From positions 1 through 17,252 of the forward strand of contig URYY01000027.1 of NCBI GenBank assembly GCA_900552245.1: a stretch of 17,252 nt of DNA, given 5' to 3'. Positions within the stretch are counted from its first letter, which is position 1. Every line of letters begins with the position of its first letter. This DNA is from an uncultured Opitutales bacterium (GTDB taxonomy: Bacteria > Verrucomicrobiota > Verrucomicrobiia > Opitutales > Intestinicryptomonadaceae). The notes beneath the pieces were generated by a model. That model made no database searches. It was not told the DNA's origin and was given only the letters and a program-made list of their open reading frames with translations. Of the stretch, positions 1 to 7,070 are shown in pieces. Made by a program: the position numbers and the translations under genes.

Positions 1-1
1 A

Positions 2-937
2 ACCAGCGCCGGCAACGATCACCGTCTGGGCGGTAACGAAGCTCCGCCGGCTATCATCTCAATATTCTTGGGCGATCAGCTCTCCGACATTATCGAGCAG
101 CTCGAACAGGGCAAGCCGAAGTCGAGCAAGCAGGGCCGCCAGATAAAGATTGGCGTAGATACTCTGCCCCCGCTTCCAGCAGATGTGACGGATCGCAACC
201 GCACAAGTCCCTTTGCCTTCACGGGCAATAAGTTTGAGTTCCGCGCGGCAGGCTCATCGCAGTCTTGCGCAGGTCCGAACATCATTCTGAACACAATTGT
301 GGCTGCGGCCTTTGACGAAATCGCAACCTACCTTGAATCTCTGCCGAAGGAGAAGTTCAACGAGGGCTTGCAGGAAAAGCTGCACGAAATCGTAAAGGAG
401 CACAAGCGCGTAATATTCAACGGCGACGGCTACAGCGAAGCTTGGATTGAAGAAGCTCAGAAGCGCGGCCTTCCGAACTTGCGCACAACTCCGGAAGCTC
501 TAAAGACGCTACTTAAGAAGGAAAATATAGATCTCTTTGCAAAGTACGGAGTCTTTAGCAGTGTTGAGATGAAGTCCCGCTACGAGGTGTTCATCGAAGA
601 GTACGAGCGCAAGATACACATTGAAGCCGGAATTGCCATTAATTTGGCAAAGACCATGATAGTTCCGGCGGTGTCTGCCTACTTGGCAAAGCTTGCGGCG
701 GCCAATGTCTGGAAGAACAGCAAGCTCAATGAAGTCGGCGAAAAGATATCTGCTCTTCTCTCTGAAATTATAGAAGCTATCGAAGCTTTGGAAGCGGAGT
801 ACGCAAAAACTAACAATGAAGCTAAGACACTTGAAGCTATGGCAGCTCTGAGAGCTGTAGTTGACAAGGCTGAAGGCGAAGTTGAAGACGGTTTGTGGCC
901 CTTGCCGAAGTATTCGGAACTCCTATTCATGTACTAA
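2..937 (+). CDS. glnN: Glutamine synthetase type III, C-terminal part (5' end outside window)
   Basis: This is the C-terminal 311 residues of a type III glutamine synthetase, which makes glutamine from glutamate, ammonia and ATP in the cytoplasm. The reading frame is open from base 2, so the gene starts left of the window; the TTG at 68 is internal. The family signature NDHRLGGNEAPPAI is visible at once, followed by the conserved RNRTSPFAFTGNKFEFRA segment of the active-site barrel. The C-terminal half is helical and rich in Glu, Lys and Ala. The protein ends WPLPKYSELLFMY, a typical GSIII tail. GSIII subunits usually have about 700 residues, so a little over half is missing. A strong terminator begins 22 bases after the stop, so it ends its transcript. 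No nitrogen-regulation gene is visible here. The family call is very safe. Confidence 0.96.
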   Translation, partial: TSAGNDHRLGGNEAPPAIISIFLGDQLSDIIEQLEQGKPKSSKQGRQIKIGVDTLPPLPADVTDRNRTSPFAFTGNKFEFRAAGSSQSCAGPNIILNTIVAAAFDEIATYLESLPKEKFNEGLQEKLHEIVKEHKRVIFNGDGYSEAWIEEAQKRGLPNLRTTPEALKTLLKKENIDLFAKYGVFSSVEMKSRYEVFIEEYERKIHIEAGIAINLAKTMIVPAVSAYLAKLAAANVWKNSKLNEVGEKISALLSEIIEAIEALEAEYAKTNNEAKTLEAMAALRAVVDKAEGEVEDGLWPLPKYSELLFMY

Positions 938-958
938 TAAGTATTGAGTTTAGATATG

Positions 959-990
959 GAACCCCGCGTTTTTGCGGGGTTCTTTTTTTT
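959..990 (+). terminator. Rho-independent terminator of glnN
   Basis: A perfect 9-bp stem GAACCCCGC / GCGGGGTTC (959-967 with 974-982) has a 6-base GTTTTT loop and is followed directly by eight T residues. It lies 22 bases after the glnN stop. Confidence 0.95.
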
Positions 991-1042
991 TAGTCTTTTT
1001 TGTTTGAAGAACACTAAAAAAAATGTTGATATACCGCAGCTT

Positions 1043-2014
1043 ATGATAGAACTGCAAAATATACTAAACAAGGCCAAAAGCTTTAAAACTCTCGATAGAG
1101 AGGAGCTGCTATTTCTGCTTTCACTAGGCGAATCTTCAAACGAGGCTGCACTGTTGAGAAACTGCGCAAATGAAATAACCAGGAAGCGAACTTCCAACAA
1201 GCCCCTAGTCTTGGCACAAATTGGAATTGAAAACCACGCATGCCCTGCAAACTGCAAATTTTGCTCCTTTGCCCAAGATATAAATTCGGCAAGCGAAGTT
1301 CTAAGCCTTGAAGAGATTTCACAAAAAGCGCTGGAGATGTCCGGCAGCGGAAAGCTAGATGCCCTATTTATAATGGCAATGCACGATTACGATGCCGATT
1401 ACCTACTGAAGGTATGCTCTCACCTTAGGCAAATTATAAGCGACAAGGTTAAGCTCGTAGTAAATATAGGCGATACTTCAAAAGATTTCTTCAAGGAGCT
1501 CAAGAAGGTCGGTGTAAGCGGAGCTTACCACGTTTGCAGGCTCAGGGAGGGCGAGGACACCTGCCTGAATCCCGGAGACAGAATAGCGACAATAGAGGCC
1601 TTAAAATCGCTGGGCTTTGACTGGTACAACTGCTGCGAACCGCTTGGCGCCGAACACACAAATGAGGAAATTTTAGACCAAATAGAAATTGGAAACACCT
1701 ACGAGTGCTTCCAGCATGCGGCAATGCCCAGAGTTGTATTTGAAAATTCTCCGCTTGCAAGACGCCCGGAGATATCGAAGCTTAGGCTGGCGCAAATCGT
1801 GGCCGTAGTAACCCTGGCAAGCCTAAAAAATAAGGCTCTAAAGAGCATAGCCGTTCACGAGCCCAATGTGCTTAGCTTAAATTCCGGCGCAAATTCCCTA
1901 TATGCAGAAAGCGGCAAAAACCCGCGCGACACGGCAAAGGATACCTCGCTTAGCAGAGGTAAATCTATAGGCGAAATTTTGGAGATGTTTAGAGAGGCAA
2001 ACTACGATATATAA
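1043..2014 (+). CDS. Biotin synthase-related radical SAM protein, substrate unknown
   Basis: This 323-residue protein is a radical SAM enzyme of the BioB-like branch. The [4Fe-4S]/SAM motif CPANCKFC gives Cys67, Cys71 and Cys74 (CX3CX2C). The C-terminal part, with SGANSLYAESGKNPRDT and a GKSIGEILEMFREANYD tail, matches the biotin-synthase-related group rather than true BioB. In E. coli BioB the [2Fe-2S] cluster uses Cys97, Cys128, Cys188 and Arg260. By eye the first two positions here are non-Cys (segments DALFIMAM and VVNIGD), and the arginine region reads VHEPN. The YNHNLD substrate motif is replaced by AYHVCRL. Sulfur insertion into dethiobiotin is therefore unlikely, and no biotin or hydrogenase-maturation gene is adjacent. 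I chose ATG 1043. The frame is open back to TTG 944, but that start would place the glnN terminator inside the gene; TTG 1004 is another option. No clear ribosome site is seen. Confidence 0.85.
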   Translation: MIELQNILNKAKSFKTLDREELLFLLSLGESSNEAALLRNCANEITRKRTSNKPLVLAQIGIENHACPANCKFCSFAQDINSASEVLSLEEISQKALEMSGSGKLDALFIMAMHDYDADYLLKVCSHLRQIISDKVKLVVNIGDTSKDFFKELKKVGVSGAYHVCRLREGEDTCLNPGDRIATIEALKSLGFDWYNCCEPLGAEHTNEEILDQIEIGNTYECFQHAAMPRVVFENSPLARRPEISKLRLAQIVAVVTLASLKNKALKSIAVHEPNVLSLNSGANSLYAESGKNPRDTAKDTSLSRGKSIGEILEMFREANYDI

Positions 2015-2124
2015 AAAAGCTTTCCCAAATTAAAAAGAATTATTGGCACTTGGAACTTTGACCTATCATTCAGTGTCTTAGTTGAGAGCTGATTAAATTT
2101 ACAGGCAAAACTTTTAACGGATAT

Positions 2125-2799
2125 ATGAATTTTATAATTTTTGTAATAGTGCCCATTTTGGTTGGGCTTTACGCGCAAAATAGAGTTGCTAGCGCCTACC
2201 AGAAAAATTTGGGAGTGCAGTCTAGAAATCGCGTGACAGGGGCTGTAGCTGCAGCGGAAATCATGAGATCGGCGGGAATAGACGACGTTGAGATAGTGCA
2301 GATAGACGGCCACCTCACAGATCACTACGACCCTCAAAATAGGCGCCTGGCCTTAAGCCGTGAGAATTATTACGGAACGAGCCTGGCCGCCCTTGGAGTT
2401 GCGGCGCACGAAGCCGGACATGCGATTCAAGATAAGGAGGGCTACGCGCCTCTTAAGACCAGAATGGCGCTAATTCCAATAACATCGCTTGCAAGCAGTA
2501 TCCTGCCCTTTGTAATTATAGGAGGCTTTACATTTGCTGGAGCATCTACGGGCATGCTTATGTTTGAGGTCTGCGTGGGTATATACCTAATTCTAACGCT
2601 CTTTCAGTTGGTGACTCTTCCGGTTGAATTTAATGCTTCAACAAGGGCTAAGAAGCACTTGCAGGGGCTCGGTTTTATAGAGAAAGACGAGCTTGCCGGA
2701 GTTGAGGAAACTCTGGACGCCGCAGCCTTCACATATGTTGCGGCCTTCATAACAAGCCTTGGCTGGCTTTTGCTAATGCTAACTTCAAGGAGAGAGTAA
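2125..2799 (+). CDS. YugP-family membrane zinc metallopeptidase
   Basis: This 224-residue membrane protein is a neutral zinc metallopeptidase of the YugP family (PF04298). An N-terminal membrane segment (about 2-18) is followed by the family block GHLTDHYDP (62-70) and the zinc motif HEAGH (95-99), with Glu96 as the presumed catalytic base. The conserved QLVTLPVEFNAS block (161-172) probably supplies a further zinc ligand at Glu168. Two hydrophobic segments lie at about 115-160 and a last one at about 203-220. The length matches the family. The physiological substrate is not known for these proteins. The gene starts 110 bases after the radical SAM gene on the same strand and could be co-transcribed with it. 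ATG 2125 begins the normal N-terminus, although no strong ribosome site precedes it. Confidence 0.93.
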   Translation: MNFIIFVIVPILVGLYAQNRVASAYQKNLGVQSRNRVTGAVAAAEIMRSAGIDDVEIVQIDGHLTDHYDPQNRRLALSRENYYGTSLAALGVAAHEAGHAIQDKEGYAPLKTRMALIPITSLASSILPFVIIGGFTFAGASTGMLMFEVCVGIYLILTLFQLVTLPVEFNASTRAKKHLQGLGFIEKDELAGVEETLDAAAFTYVAAFITSLGWLLLMLTSRRE

Positions 2800-2810
2800 G
2801 CTAAAAAAAT

Positions 2811-2839
2811 TTGAACAAAGACGGGGGTTTTACTGTCAT
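2811..2839 (+). promoter_or_regulatory. Candidate sigma70-type promoter
   Basis: TTGAAC (2811-2816) and TGTCAT (2834-2839) are separated by exactly 17 bases. Each matches the sigma70 consensus at four or more of six positions. Transcription would begin near 2846 and could only make the short RNA ending at the terminator at 2893-2927. This is sequence resemblance only. Confidence 0.3.
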
Positions 2840-2845
2840 AGTAGT

Positions 2846-2927
2846 CAGTCTGGATAGTTTGTTGGTCCAGTTTGTAGTTTGTTAGATTAAGTGGGCGGAG
2901 GGTTAAATCCCTTCGCCTATTTTTTTA
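2846..2927 (+). ncRNA. Candidate small RNA of about 80 nt, or the 3' UTR of the yugP-like gene
   Basis: Between the promoter-like boxes and the terminator lies a hairpin, CTGGA/TCCAG (2850-2854 with 2866-2870). The heptamer AGTTTGT occurs three times (from 2856, 2869 and 2876), making the middle of the RNA U/G-rich and single-stranded. The terminator forms the last hairpin. No ORF is evident. A trans-acting RNA with an exposed repeated seed would look like this, but an ordinary 3' UTR is equally possible. Confidence 0.25.
2893..2927 (+). terminator. Rho-independent terminator
   Basis: The stem GGCGGAGGG (2894-2902) pairs with CCCTTCGCC (2909-2917), including one G-T wobble, around a 6-base TTAAAT loop. 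It is followed by TAT and a run of T. It ends the yugP-like transcript and any small RNA starting near 2846. Confidence 0.85.
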
Positions 2928-3134
2928 TGCGCCCAACTTAGATTCTGAAAACTATAAGGTAAAAATAGCCGGAAACTCAAATGTCTGAATCTTGCAAGGT
3001 ATGAAAATCCAATAGCCTAGGAATCAGAGTTTGCCAAAGACTTGTTTCAGTTTTTATTTTTAGATGTACAAGATATATTTAAAATCGCAATGCAGTCTAT
3101 GGCATAGTTTCGCGATAGCATTTATCAGTGCGAT

Positions 3135-3195
3135 GCAGGTTTGGGCATCATGAGCGCAATTTAGTTGGAGTTATTGCGCTAAATCTAAAACCTGC
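3135..3195. repeat. Nested inverted repeat beside the tex terminator
   Basis: The outer arms are GCAGGTTT (3135-3142) and AAACCTGC (3188-3195). The inner arms are AGCGCAAT (3153-3160) and ATTGCGCT (3173-3180). All 16 pairs are perfect. The internal loops are 10 and 7 bases and the apical loop 12 bases. No T-run follows on the + strand; on the - strand it lies just downstream of the tex terminator. Confidence 0.75.
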
Positions 3196-3226
3196 AAAAA
3201 GAGGCCGACGCAACGCGCAAGCCTCT
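3196..3226 (-). terminator. Rho-independent terminator of tex
   Basis: Read on the - strand, AGAGGC (3226-3221) pairs with GCCTCT (3205-3200) across a 15-base GC-rich loop. T residues follow. It lies 22 bases beyond the tex stop codon. The loop is larger than usual, so efficiency is uncertain. Confidence 0.65.
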
Positions 3227-3248
3227 CAATAAAAAAACTAAGTATGTA

Positions 3249-5528
3249 TTAAAGCTTAAAGTTATCTAGGGCGCTAGTCCAATCGCTGTTGAAACTTCCT
3301 CCGCTGCTTCGCTTCTGGAAGTCTCCGCGCCTGCCTGAAGGCCTTGCCTTGCTGTTTCCGCGCGCCATATCGCCGGCGCTCTGCGCGCGTTTTTGAGGGT
3401 TGGACTTCATTGAAAGAGAGATCCTATTTCTTTGCTTATCAACTTCAAGCACATACACATTGACCTTCTGCTGGGGCTTTACCACATCATTGGGGTCGCG
3501 CACAAAGCTATCCGAGAGCTCGCTTACATGCACCAAGCCGTCTTGATGCACGCCTATATCGACAAAAGCACCAAAGGCGGTTACATTTGTGACGATACCT
3601 GGCAGGCGCATTCCCTCTTGCAAGTCGTCGATTGAATGTATGCCCTCTGCGAATGAAAAAGCCTCAAATTTCTCGCGCGGGTCGCGGCCGGGCTTGCCAA
3701 GCTCGCTTAGAATATCCTTTAGAGTAGGCATTCCAACTGTATCCGACACGTATTTCTTAAGGTCTATCTTGGAGCGCAACTCTGACGATTTTAACAGGCT
3801 TGCCACATCGGAGTTCAAATCTTTGGCCATTTGCTCCACCAGCTTGTAGCGCTCCGGGTGTACGGCGCTTTCGTCCAAGGGATTTTCACCGCCTCTTATG
3901 CGCAAAAAGCCCGCCGCCTGCTCAAAGGTCTTTGCGCCCAAGCCCTTTACGGACAGCAAATCCTTGCGCGATTTAAATGCGCCGTTTTCATTTCTGTAAG
4001 AAACTATGTTTGTCGCCGTCGTCGCATTTAAGCCCGAAACGTAAGATAGAAGCTGCTTGCTTGCGGTATTTACCTCTACACCTACGCTATTTACGCAACT
4101 TACAACGACATCGTCTAGCGAGCGCTTTAAAAGCGTTTGATTAACATCGTGCTGATACTGCCCCACTCCGATTGACTGCGGGTCTATTTTCACAAGTTCA
4201 GCCAGCGGGTCCATCAGGCGCCTGCCTATTGAAACCGCTCCGCGAACAGTGATATCGTAATTCGGGAACTCCTCGCGCGCAACCTCGCTTGCGGAATATA
4301 TTGAAGCTCCGCTTTCATTTACCATTACAACGGGAATGGACTTTGGAAGGCCGAGAGAATTTATGAAGCTTTCGGTCTCGCGGCTTGCAGTGCCGTTGCC
4401 GATTGCTATGGCCTCAATCTGGAAAGCCTTTACGTATTTTAGAACTTTCTCGCCAGCCTCTTTGCGCTGGAAGGCCCCCTGCTCGGGATATATAACGTCG
4501 TTTGTAAGAAGAGCGCCCTGCCTATTTAAAATTACGACCTTGCACCCCGTTCTGAAGCCTGGGTCAATTGCAAGCACGTTCTTCTGCCCCAGAGGTGAAG
4601 CCATCAGAAGCTCGCGCAAGTTATTTGCAAAAATTTTTACGGCCTCCTCATCGGCTCTCTTTTTCAGCTCCAAGCGCATGTAAGTCTCGGTAGTGGGTGC
4701 AAGCAGTCGCTTGTAGGAATCTTCAACAGCCTCGCTAAGCTGCTTTGCGCACTCGCCCGAACCTTTAACAAAGCGCGACTTTAAAAGATTTATAGCCCCA
4801 AGCTCATCCGGCAATACTCTCATAATCAAGAATCCCTCGGCCTCTCCTCTGCGTATAGCTAGGATTCTGTGTGAGGGAGCGCTCTTTACGGGCTCTGACA
4901 TATCGAAATAATCGCGGTACTTTGCCCCCTCCTGCTCTTTGCCGAACATTACTTTTGAAGTAAGAACCGCATTTTGCTCAAAGTATTCGCGAAGCTGAGA
5001 GCGGGCGTCGGCATCGTCTGCCACAAGCTCTGCAATGATGTCGCGAGCGCCGGCAAGGGCTGCGCCTGCGTCCGGAACGTCCTTCTGGGGATTTACAAAT
5101 TCCTTTGCCTTTTCGGAGCAATCTGCGTTTTGATTTTCAAAAATGAAAGTTGCCAGACCTTCCAGCCCACGCTCGCGGGCTATCATTGCGCGAGTTCTGC
5201 GCTTTGGTTTGAAGGGCTGGTAGATATCCTCAAGCCTCGCCATAGTTTCGGCTGCGTCCAATGATTTTTGCAGCTCTTCAGTAAGCAAATTGCGCTCTTT
5301 TAAAGAGTCTTTTATGGCGTTTCTGCGGGCGTCTAAAAGCGCCAAGCGCTCCAATTCGTCGCGTATTGCAGCAATCTGGACTTCATCTAGAGAACCCGTA
5401 GCCTCCTTTCTGTATCGGGCGATAAACGGAACGGTAGCGCCTGCCTCCAATAGTTTAGCGGTCTCTTCGACCTGTTTTACCTGAATGTTCAAGGCCTTCG
5501 CGGCACTTATAATATGTTCGGCTTGCAT
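3249..5528 (-). CDS. tex: Tex, RNA-binding transcriptional accessory protein
   Basis: This 759-residue cytoplasmic protein is a full-length Tex homologue, the bacterial relative of eukaryotic Spt6. Tex binds nucleic acid and affects transcription and stress or toxin phenotypes; its exact role varies. The N-terminal helical region has the signature GATVPFIARYRKEATGSLDE (30-49). A YqgF/RNase H-like domain spans about 317-445 (LAIDPGFRTGCK). Helix-hairpin-helix motifs follow at about 495-560 (LLSVKGLGAKTFEQAAGFLRI). An S1 RNA-binding domain lies at about 640-708 (VTAFGAFVDIGVHQDGLVHVSELS). The last 50 residues are a low-complexity tail rich in Arg, Lys, Gly and Ser, plausibly a further RNA contact. 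ATG 5528 gives the normal N-terminus, though no ribosome site is obvious. The gene starts 8 bases after the DUF486 gene stop, so the two probably share a transcript. Confidence 0.97.
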   Translation of the reverse strand: MQAEHIISAAKALNIQVKQVEETAKLLEAGATVPFIARYRKEATGSLDEVQIAAIRDELERLALLDARRNAIKDSLKERNLLTEELQKSLDAAETMARLEDIYQPFKPKRRTRAMIARERGLEGLATFIFENQNADCSEKAKEFVNPQKDVPDAGAALAGARDIIAELVADDADARSQLREYFEQNAVLTSKVMFGKEQEGAKYRDYFDMSEPVKSAPSHRILAIRRGEAEGFLIMRVLPDELGAINLLKSRFVKGSGECAKQLSEAVEDSYKRLLAPTTETYMRLELKKRADEEAVKIFANNLRELLMASPLGQKNVLAIDPGFRTGCKVVILNRQGALLTNDVIYPEQGAFQRKEAGEKVLKYVKAFQIEAIAIGNGTASRETESFINSLGLPKSIPVVMVNESGASIYSASEVAREEFPNYDITVRGAVSIGRRLMDPLAELVKIDPQSIGVGQYQHDVNQTLLKRSLDDVVVSCVNSVGVEVNTASKQLLSYVSGLNATTATNIVSYRNENGAFKSRKDLLSVKGLGAKTFEQAAGFLRIRGGENPLDESAVHPERYKLVEQMAKDLNSDVASLLKSSELRSKIDLKKYVSDTVGMPTLKDILSELGKPGRDPREKFEAFSFAEGIHSIDDLQEGMRLPGIVTNVTAFGAFVDIGVHQDGLVHVSELSDSFVRDPNDVVKPQQKVNVYVLEVDKQRNRISLSMKSNPQKRAQSAGDMARGNSKARPSGRRGDFQKRSSGGSFNSDWTSALDNFKL

Positions 5529-5536
5529 TGAAAATT

Positions 5537-5878
5537 TTATTTTTTATAGAATACGAAAAATACCGCAAGAATCATAAGTGCGAAACCAACGAGATAGTTC
5601 CACTTAATCTCCTCGCGCATGTAAAATATGGAAAAGAATATAAATACAAAAATTGTAATGGCCTCCTGTATAGTCTTTAGCTGCGCCAAATTGTAAGTTC
5701 CGTGCCCTATCCTATTGGCCGGCACCTGAAGGCAATATTCAAAGAAAGCGATACCCCAACTAACCAAGATTGCTATCCAAAGCGGAGTTGACTTAAATTT
5801 CAAATGTCCGTACCAAGCAAAGGTCATGAAGACATTTGCAATTAAAAGTAAAGCGACTGGTGCTATATATTTTATCAT
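5537..5878 (-). CDS. Small DMT-like membrane protein (DUF486 family)
   Basis: This 113-residue protein is almost entirely hydrophobic, with four predicted membrane segments at about 4-24, 33-50, 70-86 and 93-111. It matches the DUF486 group (PF04342), which resembles half-size drug/metabolite transporters. The landmark is the conserved FFEYCLQVPANRIGHGTYNLAQLKTIQEAI block (45-74, quoted in part as VPANRIGHG and QLKTIQEAI). No transported substrate is known for the family. It sits immediately upstream of tex on the same strand with an 8-base gap. The link is most likely transcriptional convenience, since there is no known functional tie. A small hairpin (5892-5907) lies just before its start codon. 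Confidence 0.9.
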   Translation of the reverse strand: MIKYIAPVALLLIANVFMTFAWYGHLKFKSTPLWIAILVSWGIAFFEYCLQVPANRIGHGTYNLAQLKTIQEAITIFVFIFFSIFYMREEIKWNYLVGFALMILAVFFVFYKK

Positions 5879-5891
5879 ACCGTAAATTGGC

Positions 5892-5907
5892 GACCCCTCA
5901 AGGAGTC
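5892..5907. repeat. Short hairpin in the DUF486/mntP divergent region
   Basis: GACCCC (5892-5897) pairs with GGAGTC (5902-5907) around TCAA, with one wobble pair. It lies 13 bases before the DUF486 start, in that gene's presumed leader, with no T-run. It may be a leader structure or chance. Confidence 0.35.
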
Positions 5908-5999
5908 CGACTTAGAGGTTTAATATGCAACAGCATGCGGCGCAAAAGTCAATATTTTGAATTGTAAAAAAAATAAAGCTGTGCTTGATTTTAGCGAAT

Positions 6000-6572
6000 A
6001 TGACTTTTGTGGGAATAGTATTGATTGCGCTTGCGCTATCGGCGGACGCATTTAGCGTATCGGTTGCAGTTTCAAGCTGCATAAGGCGCCAACACCTAAA
6101 AAATGCAATCCTGTGCGCAGTTTTCTTTGGGGGCTTCCAGACGCTCATGCCCATATTGGGCTGGCAGCTTGGCACGATGGCAAATAGTTACGTGTCTAAA
6201 ATAGACCACTGGGTTGCCTTTGGACTGCTCTTTGCAATAGGTATGAATATGATAATCGGCGCACTGAAAGGCGATAGCGAAAGCGATTGCAAAAGATTTG
6301 AAAACGGACTTAGCCTAAAGCTGCTGTTTGTACTTGCGATTGCGACAAGCATAGACGCCTTTGCAGTTGGAATATCATTCGGCTGCCTGCACACGGGAGT
6401 TTTGATGCCGTCTATTTTGATAGGCTTAATAACGGCCTTTGTGTCGATTGTCGGCAGCACCATAGGTAAGACTGTGGCAAAATACGCAAGGGGAAAAGCC
6501 GAACTATTTGGAGGCGTAATATTGCTACTAATTGGAATTAAGATACTTGCAGAACACCTCCTGGAAAAATAA
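6000..6572 (+). CDS. mntP: Putative manganese efflux pump MntP
   Basis: This 190-residue inner-membrane protein has the six-helix, two-repeat layout of MntP, which exports Mn2+ and protects against manganese excess. Each repeat carries the family aspartate: LSADAFSVSVA (Asp16) near the N-terminus and TSIDAFAVGISFG (Asp119) after the central loop. The central loop GDSESDCKRFENG (91-103) is short and charged. ATG 6000 gives the usual start, with the first membrane helix beginning at once. An upstream in-frame TTG (5985) would add five residues and is less likely. In many bacteria mntP is controlled by a yybP-ykoY manganese riboswitch or MntR, but the 120-base upstream gap shows no yybP-ykoY core that I can recognise. 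The gene is divergent from DUF486-tex and followed by an initiator tRNA. Confidence 0.94.
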   Translation: MTFVGIVLIALALSADAFSVSVAVSSCIRRQHLKNAILCAVFFGGFQTLMPILGWQLGTMANSYVSKIDHWVAFGLLFAIGMNMIIGALKGDSESDCKRFENGLSLKLLFVLAIATSIDAFAVGISFGCLHTGVLMPSILIGLITAFVSIVGSTIGKTVAKYARGKAELFGGVILLLIGIKILAEHLLEK

Positions 6573-6590
6573 AAAAATTTAAAAAAAAGC

Positions 6591-6622
6591 TTGATTTGAA
6601 TCAAGAATTAGTGTTCTATACA
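6591..6622 (+). promoter_or_regulatory. Candidate promoter of the initiator tRNA
   Basis: TTGATT (6591-6596) is followed by TCTATACA (6615-6622), so that TCTATA lies 18 bases away. A start near 6629 would leave a leader of about 7 bases before the tRNA. The region also contains a 7-bp perfect inverted repeat, CTTGATT-TG-AATCAAG (6590-6605). Neither box is a strong match. Confidence 0.35.
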
Positions 6623-6635
6623 GAGCTTTAATTGA

Positions 6636-6712
<77 letters not shown>

Positions 6713-6716
6713 TTTC

Positions 6717-6755
6717 AAAAGCCGCTTGAATTTATAAATTCAGGCGGCTTTTTTT
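6717..6755 (+). terminator. Long Rho-independent terminator after tRNA-fMet
   Basis: A 17-base arm AAAAGCCGCTTGAATTT (6717-6733) pairs with AAATTCAGGCGGCTTTT (6736-6752) with a single wobble, and T continues to 6755. A-runs at the other end mean it could also work leftward. Confidence 0.93.
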
Positions 6756-6835
6756 ATTTGCAAAGAATTTAAGCATTAGTGGGCAAATTACTTTCGAGCG
6801 CTATGAATCCTAGAGTATTAAGCTGCGGTAAAAAT

Positions 6836-6864
6836 TGGACTTCCCCCTAGTTTAACTAAGTCCA
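6836..6864 (-). terminator. Possible leftward terminator of the MmcQ-like gene
   Basis: On the - strand a 10-bp stem, TGGACTTAGT with ACT and AAGTCCA, has a 6-base bulge and is followed by ATTTTT. It lies about 200 bases after the gene's stop, so the assignment is tentative. Confidence 0.4.
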
Positions 6865-7070
6865 CTTTAAGTCGTTAAAATAATTTGCGCTATAGATATG
6901 AGCAAATAATTTAACAAACAATCTGTGGCAGGCAGATTTTAATACGGGAAAATTTGCGATAGTTATTGCCTAGAACAATCCAATTTAAGAACCATTTCCG
7001 CTTCATCTAATTTCAGGCCTAAACCTGAGATGCTCAAAACAAAATAGTGCATTTTTAAGCCCCCTCAACA

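Larger units (their letters stand above)
2800..3248. other. Intergenic region between yugP-like gene and tex; no coding gene seen
   Basis: No ORF with family resemblance lies in this 449-base gap. From left to right it holds a promoter-like pair (2811-2839), a possible small RNA ending in a good terminator (to 2927), about 200 AT-rich bases in which I see nothing, a nested inverted repeat (3135-3195), and the leftward terminator of tex (3196-3226). Confidence 0.7.
6713..7070. other. Intergenic region between tRNA-fMet and the MmcQ-like gene; no gene seen
   Basis: It begins with the tRNA terminator. A bulged hairpin at 6836-6864 pairs TGGACTT and AGT with ACTAAGTCCA; on the - strand it is followed by ATTTTTACC, so it may end the leftward MmcQ-like transcript. 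A weaker 6-bp stem (7044-7049 with 7069-7074) includes the stop codon of that gene and is also followed by T-rich sequence on the - strand. No ORF above trivial size is convincing. Confidence 0.6.

Noticed and set aside
944..1042. Upstream extension of the radical SAM gene to TTG 944
   Set aside because: The extension would translate the glnN terminator hairpin and its T-run, giving an implausible Phe-rich leader.
2044..2060. TTGGCAC resembling a sigma54 -24 element upstream of the yugP-like gene
   Set aside because: The required GC of the -12 element is absent at the proper spacing.
2898..2914. tRNA-like T arm (GAGGG-TTAAATC-CCTTC)
   Set aside because: No matching acceptor, D or anticodon arms lie upstream. 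The stem followed by a T-run is better explained as a terminator.
5879..5999. Possible yybP-ykoY manganese riboswitch before mntP
   Set aside because: The conserved core sequences of that aptamer are not recognisable; only one small hairpin is present, and it lies by the opposite gene.
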